Source: Myroides odoratus (lineage in GTDB: Bacteria; Bacteroidota; Bacteroidia; Flavobacteriales; Flavobacteriaceae). Taken from it: 64,000 bases of DNA. Position numbers and translations under genes: made by a program. The stretch covers positions 1 to 64,000 of the forward strand of contig NZ_LROZ01000021.1 of assembly GCF_001549985.1 (NCBI RefSeq). Reading direction: 5' to 3'. The notes below the pieces were generated by a model. It saw only the letters and a program-made list of their open reading frames with translations, was not told where the DNA came from and made no database searches. Positions 53,434 to 63,900 of this stretch are shown piece by piece. Position 1 is the stretch's first letter. Every line of letters begins with the position of its first letter.

Positions 53434-54507
53434 ATGATAGATCGATTACAAATTATAAAACAGCGTTTTGATGAAATCTCTGATTTGATTATCCAACCAG
53501 ATGTTATTTCCGATCAAAAACGCTATGTTCAATTAAACAAAGAATATAAAGATTTAAAACAGTTGGTTGAAAAACGTGCTGAATATTTAAATCTTACAGG
53601 AAATATAGCGGAAGCAAATGAAATCTTAGCAGACGGAAGTGATGCTGAAATGGTTGATATGGCCAAAATGCAACTAGAAGAAGCAAAAGATCGTTTGCCA
53701 GAATTAGAAGATGAAATCAAATTCCTTTTAATTCCAAAAGATCCAGAAGACGCGAAAAACGTAATGGTGGAAGTGCGTGCTGGTACAGGAGGAGATGAGG
53801 CGAGTATTTTTGCTGGAGATTTGTTCAGAATGTATACCAAATATTGTGAATCTAGAGGTTGGAGAACATCTGTTGTGGATGTGAATGAAGGAACTTCTGG
53901 AGGATACAAAGAGGTTATCTTTGAAGTAACTGGAGAAGATGTATACGGAACGTTGAAGTTTGAAGCAGGTGTACACCGTGTGCAACGTGTTCCTCAAACA
54001 GAAACACAAGGTCGTGTTCACACATCTGCTGCAACAGTAATGGTATTACCAGAAGCGGAAGAATTCGATGTGCACATTGATATGAATGATGTTCGTATTG
54101 ACTTATTCTGTTCATCAGGTCCTGGAGGACAATCTGTAAATACAACAAAATCTGCCGTGCGTATGACGCATATCCCAACTGGATTAGTAGCGCAATGTCA
54201 GGATGAAAAATCACAGCACAAAAATAAAGATAAAGCCTTGTCTGTATTGCGTTCTCGTTTATACGAAATGGAGTTAGCGAAGAAGCAAGAAGAAGATGCG
54301 AAGAAACGTAACTCTCAGGTAAGTAGTGGTGACCGTTCAGCTAAGATTAGAACATACAACTACCCACAAGGACGTGTTACTGATCACCGCATCGGATTGA
54401 CATTATACGATCTAGATGGTGTGATGAATGGAGGTATTCAGAAAATTATTGATGAGTTACAATTAGTAAGTAATACGGAAAAATTAAAAGAAAGCGAAGT
54501 TTATTAA
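53434..54507 (+). CDS. prfA: Peptide chain release factor 1
   Basis: A 357-aa release factor that recognises UAA and UAG. The catalytic GGQ is at residues 231-233 ([18 protein letters not shown]). The codon-recognition tripeptide, PAT in E. coli RF1, is here PQT at 187-189 in RVPQTE, as in many Bacteroidota. The rest, including LFCSSGPGG and [16 protein letters not shown], fits RF1, not the frameshifted RF2. It is a single-gene unit with its own promoter box and terminator, and pyrF starts just after. Confidence 0.96.
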   Translation: MIDRLQIIKQRFDEISDLIIQPDVISDQKRYVQLNKEYKDLKQLVEKRAEYLNLTGNIAEANEILADGSDAEMVDMAKMQLEEAKDRLPELEDEIKFLLIPKDPEDAKNVMVEVRAGTGGDEASIFAGDLFRMYTKYCESRGWRTSVVDVNEGTSGGYKEVIFEVTGEDVYGTLKFEAGVHRVQRVPQTETQGRVHTSAATVMVLPEAEEFDVHIDMNDVRIDLFCSSGPGGQSVNTTKSAVRMTHIPTGLVAQCQDEKSQHKNKDKALSVLRSRLYEMELAKKQEEDAKKRNSQVSSGDRSAKIRTYNYPQGRVTDHRIGLTLYDLDGVMNGGIQKIIDELQLVSNTEKLKESEVY

Positions 54508-54523
54508 TACGCAAGATAAAGAG

Positions 54524-54553
54524 AAACCACACTAAGCAGTGTGGTTTTTTTTA
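54524..54553 (+). terminator. Intrinsic terminator of prfA
   Basis: AACCACACT, loop AAGC, AGTGTGGTT, then T-run. Confidence 0.9.
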
Positions 54554-54566
54554 AAAGTACTAGAGC

Positions 54567-55388
54567 ATGACAACACAACAACTCATTGGGGAAATTAAAC
54601 GTAAAAACTCATTCTTATGTGTCGGGTTAGACGTTGATTTAACTAAGATTCCTGCATTTTTACTCGAAGAGGAAGATTCTATTTTTAGTTTCAACAAAGC
54701 GATTATTGATGCCACGCATGATTTGGCAGTGGCTTATAAACCCAATATTGCTTTTTTTGAAGCCTATGGATTGAAAGGGTGGGAGTCTTTAAAAAAGACG
54801 ATTGCGTATATCAAGGAACAATACCCGGAATTGTATACGATTGCCGATGCAAAAAGAGGAGATATCGGCAATACCGCATCGATGTATGCCAAGGCTTTTT
54901 TTGAAGATATGGCCTTTGATAGTGTAACAGTTGCTCCTTATATGGGAAAAGATTCTGTAGAACCTTTCTTGGCTTTTGAAAATAAGCACACCATTTTATT
55001 AGCCTTAACTTCAAATGAAGGTGCTTTTGATTTTCAAACGCAATTGATTGATGGAGAACCTTTGTATAAAAAAGTCATCCGAACGTCACAACAATATAAA
55101 AACGCTGAAAACCTGATGTATGTGGTTGGAGCAACTAAAGCAGAGTACTTTAAAGATATTCGCCAAGTGGCACCGACTAGCTTTTTACTTGTTCCAGGAG
55201 TTGGAGCGCAAGGGGGAAGTTTACAAGACGTATGTCAGTATGGATTAGCAGAAAATGTAGGCTTGTTAATCAACTCGTCAAGAGGGATTATTTATGCATC
55301 CAACCAAATAGACTTTGCAGAAAGAGCAAGAGAAGAAGCGTTGAAAATGCAACAAGAAATGCAAGAGATATTAAAAAATAGATTATGA
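54567..55388 (+). CDS. pyrF: Orotidine-5'-phosphate decarboxylase
   Basis: A 273-aa TIM-barrel enzyme that makes UMP from OMP, the last step of de novo pyrimidine synthesis. FLCVGLDVD near the N-terminus, the catalytic [11 protein letters not shown] (Lys96 with Asp94 and Asp99) and the C-terminal [10 protein letters not shown] phosphate loop are clear. It is the longer group II form of about 270 residues. The stop overlaps the ATG of the next gene by 4 bp, so the two are translationally coupled. Confidence 0.96.
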   Translation: MTTQQLIGEIKRKNSFLCVGLDVDLTKIPAFLLEEEDSIFSFNKAIIDATHDLAVAYKPNIAFFEAYGLKGWESLKKTIAYIKEQYPELYTIADAKRGDIGNTASMYAKAFFEDMAFDSVTVAPYMGKDSVEPFLAFENKHTILLALTSNEGAFDFQTQLIDGEPLYKKVIRTSQQYKNAENLMYVVGATKAEYFKDIRQVAPTSFLLVPGVGAQGGSLQDVCQYGLAENVGLLINSSRGIIYASNQIDFAERAREEALKMQQEMQEILKNRL

Positions 55389-56185
55389 TCGTAGTAAAGG
55401 ACCAACTTGGTCGTGAGCATCGTTTTGAGCAAACGCCAAAATGCATTGTTTCACTTGTGCCAGCGCTAACAGAAACACTTTTTGACCTAGGGTTAGAAGA
55501 TGAATTAGTGGGAATTACAACTGCTTGTATGCATCCTTATCACCTGAGAGTAACGAAGGCAACAATAGGAAAAGTAAACAAAGTAGAGGTAGAGCAGATT
55601 AAGTTGTTGCAACCTGATATTATTATTGCGAGTCCAACAGAAAATACGTTGGAAGAAATTGAGCGTTTAAAAGATATTTGTCCCATCTGGCTAGTGGATG
55701 TGAGAACAATGGATCAGAATATTCAGTTAATTGAAGCCTTGGGTCAATTGTTTAACAAGCGAACAGAAGCGCGTAAATGGATAGATAAACTACAATTTGG
55801 ACAAAAAGACCTGATGGATTTTGTCCGTGATAAGCCAGGTTTTAAAGTGGCTTATTTTGTAGGTAAAGATCCGTTTGTCGTAGCAGGAGAAGGAACATTT
55901 GTACAAGAACTTTTAACGCTAAACAAGTTTGAGAATGTTTACGCAGTACGAACGGAACAATATCCTGAAGTAGAAATAAGAAAGATTCGAATTCAGGGTG
56001 ATCCTGAGTTGGTTTTTCTACCTTCGATTCCGTATTCGTTTCAAGAAGAAGATGCATTTGAAATAGGAAGATTTACCCACCATGGTAAAACCATCTTTGT
56101 GGAAGGAGAAATGTTTAGTTGGTATGGAACAAGAGTAGGTAAAGCCTTTGATTATTTTAAACAAATACACCATCGATTGGCATAA
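55385..56185 (+). CDS. Helical-backbone metal-receptor (BtuF-like) protein lacking a signal peptide
   Basis: A 266-aa protein with the ABC-type substrate-binding fold of BtuF and related siderophore or cobalamin binding proteins: [17 protein letters not shown] at the start, then [25 protein letters not shown], and the C-terminal [35 protein letters not shown] region. Unusually it has no signal peptide or lipobox: the mature-type sequence begins at residue 1. It overlaps pyrF by 4 bp. Either it acts in the cytoplasm on a metal-containing ligand, or it has been recruited to another role. No ABC transporter subunit is next to it. Confidence 0.8.
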   Translation: MIVVKDQLGREHRFEQTPKCIVSLVPALTETLFDLGLEDELVGITTACMHPYHLRVTKATIGKVNKVEVEQIKLLQPDIIIASPTENTLEEIERLKDICPIWLVDVRTMDQNIQLIEALGQLFNKRTEARKWIDKLQFGQKDLMDFVRDKPGFKVAYFVGKDPFVVAGEGTFVQELLTLNKFENVYAVRTEQYPEVEIRKIRIQGDPELVFLPSIPYSFQEEDAFEIGRFTHHGKTIFVEGEMFSWYGTRVGKAFDYFKQIHHRLA

Positions 56186-56216
56186 AAAAATCTCACCTTT
56201 TGGTGAGATTTTTTTA
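56184..56216 (+). terminator. Intrinsic terminator of pyrF and the BtuF-like gene
   Basis: A-run, ATCTCACC, loop TTTT, GGTGAGAT, T-run. It includes the last base of the upstream stop codon. Confidence 0.9.
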
Positions 56217-56446
56217 TGAAGAAAATTGTACCACACCTCACACCGCCATTCCATACCCTAAAGGGTACATCTCTATCTTAAAAGTGGCTTATTTCTACCT
56301 TAAAATGACTCTATTTGGATTGAAGGAATATAAAATTTAGAAAAATACTAAAAAAGTAAATTTTTCATGGTTCTGGAGTATGGAAAAACGCTATAAAAAC
56401 TGTATATTAGCACGTTTAATAATGACAATTTAAATTTAATATACTT

Positions 56447-59008
56447 ATGTCTGAAGGAGAAAAGTTGATTCCTATTAACATTGAGGAACAGATGAAATCA
56501 GCCTACATTGATTATTCAATGTCCGTGATTGTATCTCGAGCGCTTCCTGATGTTAGAGATGGCTTAAAACCTGTGCATCGTAGAGTGTTATTTGGTATGT
56601 ACGAGTTAGGTGTAATGTCTAATAGAGCACATAAAAAGTCTGCCAGAATTGTAGGGGAAGTTTTAGGTAAATATCACCCACATGGAGATAGTTCTGTGTA
56701 TGACGCTATGGTACGTATGGCTCAAGATTGGAGTATGCGTTATTTGCTAGTAGATGGACAAGGTAACTTTGGATCTGTAGATGGAGATAGCCCAGCAGCA
56801 ATGCGTTATACAGAGGCTAGAATGAAGAAGATATCTGAAGAAATTCTTGCCGATATTGATAAAGAAACCGTTGATTTCCAATTAAACTTTGATGATACCT
56901 TAGAAGAACCAAAGGTTATGCCTACGCGTATTCCTACTTTATTGGTTAATGGTGCTTCAGGTATTGCTGTAGGTATGGCGACCAATATGGCTCCACACAA
57001 TCTTTCAGAAGTTATTGATGGAACATTAGCCTATATCGATAATAACGATATAGAAATTGATGAATTGATGAACCACATCAAGGCACCTGATTTTCCTACT
57101 GGAGGAATTATTTATGGTTATGAAGGAGTAAGAGAAGCTTTCAAAACGGGACGTGGACGTGTAGTTATGCGTGCAAAGGCCAATTTTGAAGAAGTGGATG
57201 GTAGAGAGTGTATCGTGGTAACGGAAATTCCGTTCCAGGTGAACAAAGCCGAAATGATTAAGAAAACGGCAGAAGCAGTTAACGAGAAGAAAATCGAAGG
57301 AATTGCTACTATTCGCGATGAATCGGATCGTAAAGGGATGCGTATTGTATACGTATTGAAACGCGATGCTATTCCAAACATTGTATTAAATACACTATAT
57401 AAATATACGCAGTTACAATCCTCTTTCAGTGTGAATAATATCGCCTTGGTTGATGGACGTCCGCAAACGCTTAATTTAAAAGAGTTAATCTATCACTTCG
57501 TAGAGCACAGACATGATGTAGTTGTTAGACGTACACAGTATGAATTGAGAAAAGCAGAAGAGCGTGCGCATATTTTAGAAGGGTTAATCATTGCATCAGA
57601 TAATATTGATGAAGTGATTGCTTTAATTCGTTCTTCTAGCAATGCAGATGAAGCAAGAGCTAAATTAATTGAGCGTTTCGCTTTGTCTGAAATTCAAGCT
57701 CGTGCTATTGTAGAAATGCGTTTACGTCAGTTAACTGGACTAGAGCAAGACAAACTACGTGCAGAGTATGAAGAAATCATGAAGTTAATTAATCATTTGA
57801 GAGAGTTATTGGCAAGCAAAGAAATGCGAATGAACTTAATTAAAGAAGAATTAACCGAAGTAAAAGAAAGATTTGGAGATGAACGTCGTTCGGTTATTGA
57901 ATATGCAGGTGGAGATGTAAGTATTACGGATCTTATTGCAGATGAGCAAGTAGTAATTACAATTTCTCATGCAGGATACATTAAGCGTACACCGCTTTCT
58001 GAATATAAGACACAAAATAGAGGAGGAGTAGGACAAAAATCGGCTGGTACAAGAGATCAAGATTTCTTGGAGCATATGTATGTTGCTACGAATCACCAAT
58101 ATATGTTGTTCTTCACTCAAAAAGGAAAATGTTTTTGGATGAGAGTTTACGAAATTCCAGAAGGAACAAAAGTAAGCAAAGGTCGTGCAATTCAAAACTT
58201 GATTAATATTGAGAATGATGACAAAGTGAAAGCATTTATCTGTACTCAAGATCTAAAAGATGAAGAGTACATTAACAATCACTATGTAATCATGGCGACC
58301 AAACAAGGTCAAGTAAAGAAAACACCATTAGAGCAATATTCGCGTCCGAGACAAAATGGTATCAATGCCATTACGATTAAAGAAGATGATGAATTACTAG
58401 AAGCAAAATTAACAGACGGTAAGAGTAAAGTATTAATTGCTGTGAAATCTGGAAAATTAGTTCGCTTTGATGAGGAGAAAACGCGTCCAATGGGAAGAAC
58501 TGCGTCTGGAGTTCGCGGTATAACCTTAGCGGATGACAAAGACGAAGTAATCGGCATGGTATCTGTGAGTGATTTAAACAGTGAAATCTTAGTCGTTTCT
58601 GAAAATGGATATGGTAAACGTTCTGCTTTAGAAGAATATAGAGAAACGAATCGTGGAGGTAAAGGAGTTAAAACGATGAATATCAGTGATAAGACTGGAT
58701 TATTAGTGTCAATTAACGTGGTTACTGACGCGGATGATTTAATGATTATCAACAAATCTGGATTAACGATTCGCATGCGTATCTCGGATCTTCGTGTGAT
58801 GGGACGTGCGACTCAAGGAGTTCGTTTGATTAACATTAAAGGAAATGATTCGATTGCAGCTGTTTGTAAAGTAATGAAAGAGGAGGATGAAGAGGATCTA
58901 GATCAAGAGTTTGTAGAAATTGATGGAACAGTATTAGATGTCGTAGAAGATTTAGATGAACAAGTAGAAGACGATCAGCTAGACGAAGAAGACCAAGATC
59001 AAGAATAA
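56447..59008 (+). CDS. gyrA: DNA gyrase subunit A
   Basis: An 853-aa subunit that cleaves DNA in negative supercoiling. [27 protein letters not shown] opens the winged-helix domain, and the catalytic tyrosine is Tyr121 (AMRYTEARM). The quinolone positions keep wild-type Ser82 and Asp86 (HGDSSVYD), unlike ParC, which has Ala in that place. The C-terminal pinwheel has a degenerate first GyrA box (QNRGGVG) and an NRGGKG in a later blade. A long acidic tail follows. It is 21 bp upstream of a TPR protein gene in the same direction, so they may share an operon. A TATATTAG near-consensus -7 lies upstream. Confidence 0.97.
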   Translation: MSEGEKLIPINIEEQMKSAYIDYSMSVIVSRALPDVRDGLKPVHRRVLFGMYELGVMSNRAHKKSARIVGEVLGKYHPHGDSSVYDAMVRMAQDWSMRYLLVDGQGNFGSVDGDSPAAMRYTEARMKKISEEILADIDKETVDFQLNFDDTLEEPKVMPTRIPTLLVNGASGIAVGMATNMAPHNLSEVIDGTLAYIDNNDIEIDELMNHIKAPDFPTGGIIYGYEGVREAFKTGRGRVVMRAKANFEEVDGRECIVVTEIPFQVNKAEMIKKTAEAVNEKKIEGIATIRDESDRKGMRIVYVLKRDAIPNIVLNTLYKYTQLQSSFSVNNIALVDGRPQTLNLKELIYHFVEHRHDVVVRRTQYELRKAEERAHILEGLIIASDNIDEVIALIRSSSNADEARAKLIERFALSEIQARAIVEMRLRQLTGLEQDKLRAEYEEIMKLINHLRELLASKEMRMNLIKEELTEVKERFGDERRSVIEYAGGDVSITDLIADEQVVITISHAGYIKRTPLSEYKTQNRGGVGQKSAGTRDQDFLEHMYVATNHQYMLFFTQKGKCFWMRVYEIPEGTKVSKGRAIQNLINIENDDKVKAFICTQDLKDEEYINNHYVIMATKQGQVKKTPLEQYSRPRQNGINAITIKEDDELLEAKLTDGKSKVLIAVKSGKLVRFDEEKTRPMGRTASGVRGITLADDKDEVIGMVSVSDLNSEILVVSENGYGKRSALEEYRETNRGGKGVKTMNISDKTGLLVSINVVTDADDLMIINKSGLTIRMRISDLRVMGRATQGVRLINIKGNDSIAAVCKVMKEEDEEDLDQEFVEIDGTVLDVVEDLDEQVEDDQLDEEDQDQE

Positions 59009-59029
59009 ATCAATAAAAACAACAGAGTT

Positions 59030-60289
59030 ATGAATAAAAAATATGTTTATTTAGCAGCTGCCCTAATGATTTCAGGGCTTTCAATGGCTCAAAAGAAAGA
59101 GTTGAAAGATGCTGAGAAAGCAGTTAAAAAAGGAAATGTTGTAGAAGCTAATGCAGCATTAAAAGCAGTTGAAGGTGTATTAGGTCAAGCAACAAATGAT
59201 CAAAAAATTCAATTTTACTATTTAAAATCGAATTTAGCTTTCCAACAAATTGAGAAAAATCAAGATTTCGATGCAAACGTTGATCGAATGGTAGAGGCTT
59301 ATAAAGCAATCGAGGCGATTGACAAAAACAACAAATTTGCGAAACAAGCAAATGAGGAGTTAGGAACAGTAGCTTCGAAAGTTATTAATAAAGCAATTGA
59401 AGATAATAATTCTTCAAACTATAAAGGAGCGACTAAAAAGTTTAAACAGGCATTTGATATCAATCCAAAAGATACGTTGTATCTATACTACGCTGCTTCA
59501 ACAGCAATTACGTCAAAAGACTATCCTACAGCAACTGCTTACTATAAGCAATTGATTGACTTAGGATACAAAGGAAATGAATCATACTATACAGCAGTTG
59601 AAAAAGCAACAGGTGAGGTTCAAAACTTTGGTAAGGATTCTAAAATGAGAGATGTATTAGTGAAACAAGGTACACATACAGATCCAAAATTAGTAAAAGA
59701 AGAATCTAAACGCCCAGAGATTGTTAAAAATTTAGCGTTAATCTATTACCAAGAAGGACAATACGATCAGGCGGAAAAAGCGATTGTTGAGGCAAGAAAA
59801 GCAAACCCAGATGATACAAACTTGATGTTAACACAAATGGATTTGTACTTGAAATCAAACAATATGGGTAAATATGAAGAGATTGCAAAAGAAGCATTAA
59901 CTAAAAACCCTAATGATGATTTATTGTTGTATAATCTAGGAGTTACAAGTTACCAAGCTGGTAAAATTGAGGACGCTAGAAAATACTATGAGCAAGCGAT
60001 TCGCATTAATCCTAAAAATGAAAATGCGTACTTAAACATGGCTTTCATTAAGTTACAACCAGATGAGGAGTTGACAAACAAGATGAATAGCTTAGGTATG
60101 TCTGCTGCAGATAATAAAAAATACGAGCAGTTGCAAAAAGAGAAGAAAGCAATTTACCGCGATGCTATGAATGACTTAGAAAAAGTATTAGCAATTAATC
60201 CGGCTAATGAAGAAGCAATTCAAACGTTAAAAAATATTTACCGTGCATTGGAAATGAACGATAAATTGAAAGCTTTAGAGGCAAAATAA
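59030..60289 (+). CDS. Secreted tetratricopeptide repeat protein
   Basis: A 419-aa protein with a signal peptide (ends LSMAQ, residue 21) and several TPR repeats, e.g. about residues 130-170, 230-265 (LIYYQEGQYDQAEKAIVEARKANPDD) and 300-340 (LGVTSYQAGKIEDARKYYEQAIRINP). These are typical helical solenoids for protein-protein interaction. It begins 21 bp after gyrA, a gene order seen in other flavobacteria, though the functional link with gyrase is unclear. The protein should be periplasmic or outer-membrane associated. A terminator follows. Confidence 0.88.
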   Translation: MNKKYVYLAAALMISGLSMAQKKELKDAEKAVKKGNVVEANAALKAVEGVLGQATNDQKIQFYYLKSNLAFQQIEKNQDFDANVDRMVEAYKAIEAIDKNNKFAKQANEELGTVASKVINKAIEDNNSSNYKGATKKFKQAFDINPKDTLYLYYAASTAITSKDYPTATAYYKQLIDLGYKGNESYYTAVEKATGEVQNFGKDSKMRDVLVKQGTHTDPKLVKEESKRPEIVKNLALIYYQEGQYDQAEKAIVEARKANPDDTNLMLTQMDLYLKSNNMGKYEEIAKEALTKNPNDDLLLYNLGVTSYQAGKIEDARKYYEQAIRINPKNENAYLNMAFIKLQPDEELTNKMNSLGMSAADNKKYEQLQKEKKAIYRDAMNDLEKVLAINPANEEAIQTLKNIYRALEMNDKLKALEAK

Positions 60290-60315
60290 TATGTACTGAC
60301 CTAAAGTAACTTTAT

Positions 60316-60355
60316 AAAAAAAGAGGTAGAAATCTGATTTCTACCTCTTTTTTTT
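60316..60355 (+). terminator. Terminator after the TPR gene
   Basis: AGAGGTAGAAAT, loop CTG, ATTTCTACCTCT, then T-run. Confidence 0.92.
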
Positions 60356-60840
60356 ATACTTAAAACAGCTTTTCTCGTTGATATATACTTTATTTCATTG
60401 GTGTGATATTGGTTGAGATTAAAAATGCATCAATTGTGATAGTAAAAATGTATTTATCCTGTTTCTATACAAATTATGCATGAAATGAGATTTTAGAATG
60501 GATTGGATTTAAGATAATGCACCTCATTTGATGTATGCCTACTGTTTTTTTAGTTATATGGTCCCTTTTCAAGTTAAAAAGTATAAAAACTGGACTGAAA
60601 AAAATTGATTTGGTCCTTAAGAAGTCGTTGTACTCAATTTGCGATTCATTTATTTTTAAGTGAAAACCTTTATCGCTATTATTCTTGTTTGATGAACAAA
60701 CGTACTTTGTTTATGATTTTTTGCGATTTTTAGCCTTTAGTGTTGAATTCTGTTTAATATTAATTTTGTATAAATTGTTAGATTTTAATTCATTTTAATT
60801 GTTATTATTTGTGATTATTTATAATAATTTGCTTTATGTA
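60356..60840. other. Long AT-rich intergenic region
   Basis: About 485 bases without a supportable gene between the TPR terminator and the promoter of the second repeat protein. It is very AT-rich with many short T- and A-runs and a small inverted repeat, AACAAA-cgtac-TTTGTT (60695-60711). It may hold regulator binding sites for the surface gene. I see no RNA gene or mobile-element end in it. Confidence 0.6.
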
Positions 60841-60869
60841 TTGTATAATATTAATTGGACGTACCTTTG
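60841..60869 (+). promoter_or_regulatory. Promoter of the second repeat protein
   Basis: -33 TTG (60841-60843), 18-bp spacer, -7 TACCTTTG (60862-60869). A textbook Bacteroidota promoter, with about 40 bases of leader before the ATG. Confidence 0.8.
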
Positions 60870-60914
60870 TTAAGGTATAATATTTAAGTATTATATAACA
60901 CAAAAGTATAAATT

Positions 60915-63900
60915 ATGAAAAGAAAAGTAATTCCTCTATTAACACTTATTTTATGTGGTTCAGCAATGGCACAAGTAGGTATCGGTACTAAGAGAGCTGC
61001 AAGTTCTGCTCAATTAGAGATTGTTGCTGAAAGAAAAGGAGTTTTAATCCCAAGGGTTAAACTTGAAGCCTTAACATCGTTTAATCCTATTGAAGGTGAG
61101 CAAGTTGAAAGTTTGCTGGTGTATCATATCGGAGAGAATAATCTTGAAGCAGGATTCTATTATTGGAGAAACAATACATGGATTCCTTTACTTTCTGGTG
61201 ATACCATTACTGATCGTATGAATAATACTTTCACAATTGGCGCAAATCCAACAAAAAATAATGAAGAATCATTAATTATAACGGATAGCGAAAACCATAG
61301 TGTATATTTAGCTATTGCTGAAATAGCAAATAATGAGACTTTTATTACCAATTTAGTTGATAACCAATCGTTTATTACTAAGTTGGGAGATAATATTGAG
61401 TTCATCAATCAGATTACCAATAACAATGAGTTTGTTGAACAAATTATCAATAACTTAAAAGGGAAATACGGAAATGTAAATTACAATCCAACAACGAATA
61501 CGTTTGTATTTTATGATGAGCAAGGTGTTGAACACGAGATCGACTGGTCTTCACTAAACACAACAAACGTTAGTTTTACCTTAGTGAATGACTTCTTAGT
61601 TGTTACTGATTCAGCAGGAAATGCAGTTCGCTTAGCCGTTGCAGAAATTGCCAATAATGAAACGTTCATTACTAATTTAGTAGAGAATCAAGAATTCATT
61701 ACTAAGTTAGGAGACAACATTGAATTCATCAATCAAATTACCAACAACAATGAGTTTATTGAGCAAATCATCAATAATTTAAAAGGTAAATATGGAAATG
61801 TAAACTACAATCCAACAACAAATACGTTTGTGTATTATGATGAGCAAGGTGTAGAACACGAGATAGATTGGTCTTCCATTAATACAACGAACATTAGTTT
61901 TACGTTAGTGAATGACTTCTTAGTGGTTACCGATTCAGCAGGAAATGCGGTTCGTTTAGCTGTTGCAGAAATTGCCAATAATGAAACGTTCATTACTAAT
62001 TTAGTAGAAAACCAAGAGTTCATTACCAAGTTAGGAGACAACATTGATTTCATTAATCACATTACCAATAACAATGAGTTCATTGAGCAGATTATCAATA
62101 ACTTAAAAGGGAAATACGGAAATGTAAACTATAATGCAACAACAAATAAGTTTGTGTATTATGATGAGCAAGGCGTAGAGCATGAGATTGATTGGTCTTC
62201 CAATAATACGACGAACGTTAGCTTTACTTTAGATCAAGATTTCTTAGTGGTTACTGATTCAGCAGGAAATGCGGTTCGCTTAGCTGTTGAAGAAATTGCA
62301 AAGAACAGTACATTCGTTACCAACTTAGTAGAAAACGAAGAGTTTATTACTAAGCTAGGAGACAATATCGATTTCATTAAACACATTACGGAGAACAACG
62401 AATTCATTACTAACATCATTGAGGAATTAAAAGGAACTTATGGTAATGTTGGATATGATACTACAAACAACAATTTCTTCTATTACGATGAAAACAAACA
62501 ACCAGTAGTAATTAGCTGGGATGTTTTAGGAAACACGAAGATTAAATCCTTTGAAGTAGACGAAGTAAATGATGTATTAGTGATTACCGATACAGAAAAC
62601 ACTCGTTTTACTGTTGCGATTGATGACTTAGGAAAAATCATTGCAAATAATGATGTATTTGTAACGGAATTAGTAGAGAACCAAGAATTCATTACTAAGC
62701 TCGGAGACAATATTGATTTCATCAACCACATCACCAATAACAATGAGTTCATTGATCAGATTATCAATAACTTAAAAGGGAAATACGGAAATGTAAACTA
62801 TAATGCAACAACAAATAAGTTTGTGTATTATGATGAGCAAGGCGTAGAGCATGAGATTGATTGGTCTTCCAATAATACGACGAACGTTAGCTTTACTTTA
62901 GATCAAGATTTCTTAGTGGTTACTGATTCAGCAGGAAATGCGGTTCGCTTAGCTGTTGAAGAAATTGCAAAGAACAGCAAATTCGTTACTAACTTAGTAG
63001 AGAACCAAGAGTTCATCGCCAAGTTAGGAGACAATATAGATTTCATTAAACACATTACGGAGAACAATGAGTTCATTACTAACATCATTGAAGAATTAAA
63101 AGGAACCTATGGTAATGTTGGATATGATACTGCAAACAACAACTTCTTCTATTACGATGAAAACAAACAACCGGTTATCATTAGCTGGGATGTTTTAGGA
63201 AATACGAAGATTAAATCCTTTGAAGTAGACGAAGTAAATGATGTGTTAGTTATTACCGATACAGAAAACACGCGCTTTACTGTTGCGATTGACGATTTAG
63301 GAAAAATTATCGCCAACAACGATGTGTTTGTAACAAATTTAGTAGAGAACCAAGAGTTTATTACTAAGCTAGGAGACAACATTGATTTCATCAATCAAAT
63401 TACCAACAACAATGAGTTCATCACCAATATTATTGAGGAATTAAAAGGAACCTATGGTAATGTTGGATATGATACTATAAACAACAATTTCTTCTATTAC
63501 GATGAAAACAAACAACCAGTAGTAATTAGCTGGGATGTTTTAGGAAACACGAAGATTAAATCCTTTGAAGTAGACGAAGTAAATGATGTGTTAGTTATTA
63601 CCGATACAGAAAACACGCGCTTTACTGTTGCGATTGACGATTTAGGAAAAATTATCGCCAACAACGATGTGTTTGTAACAAATTTAGTAGAGAACCAAGA
63701 GTTTATTACTAAGCTAGGAGACAACATTGATTTCATCAATCAAATTACCAACAACAATGAGTTCATCACCAATATTATTGAGGAATTAAAAGGAACCTAT
63801 GGTAATGTTGGATATGATACTATAAACAACAATTTCTTCTATTACGATGAAAACAAACAACCAGTAGTAATTAGCTGGGATGTTTTAGGAAACACGAAGA

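Noticed and set aside
60695..60711. Inverted repeat in the long intergenic region as an operator
   Set aside because: Only 6-bp arms in very AT-rich DNA; expected by chance and not repeated elsewhere in the window.
61160..63739. Minus-strand open frames in the right repeat array
   Set aside because: Same periodic antisense shadows; the plus strand carries a full signal peptide, promoter and domain order.
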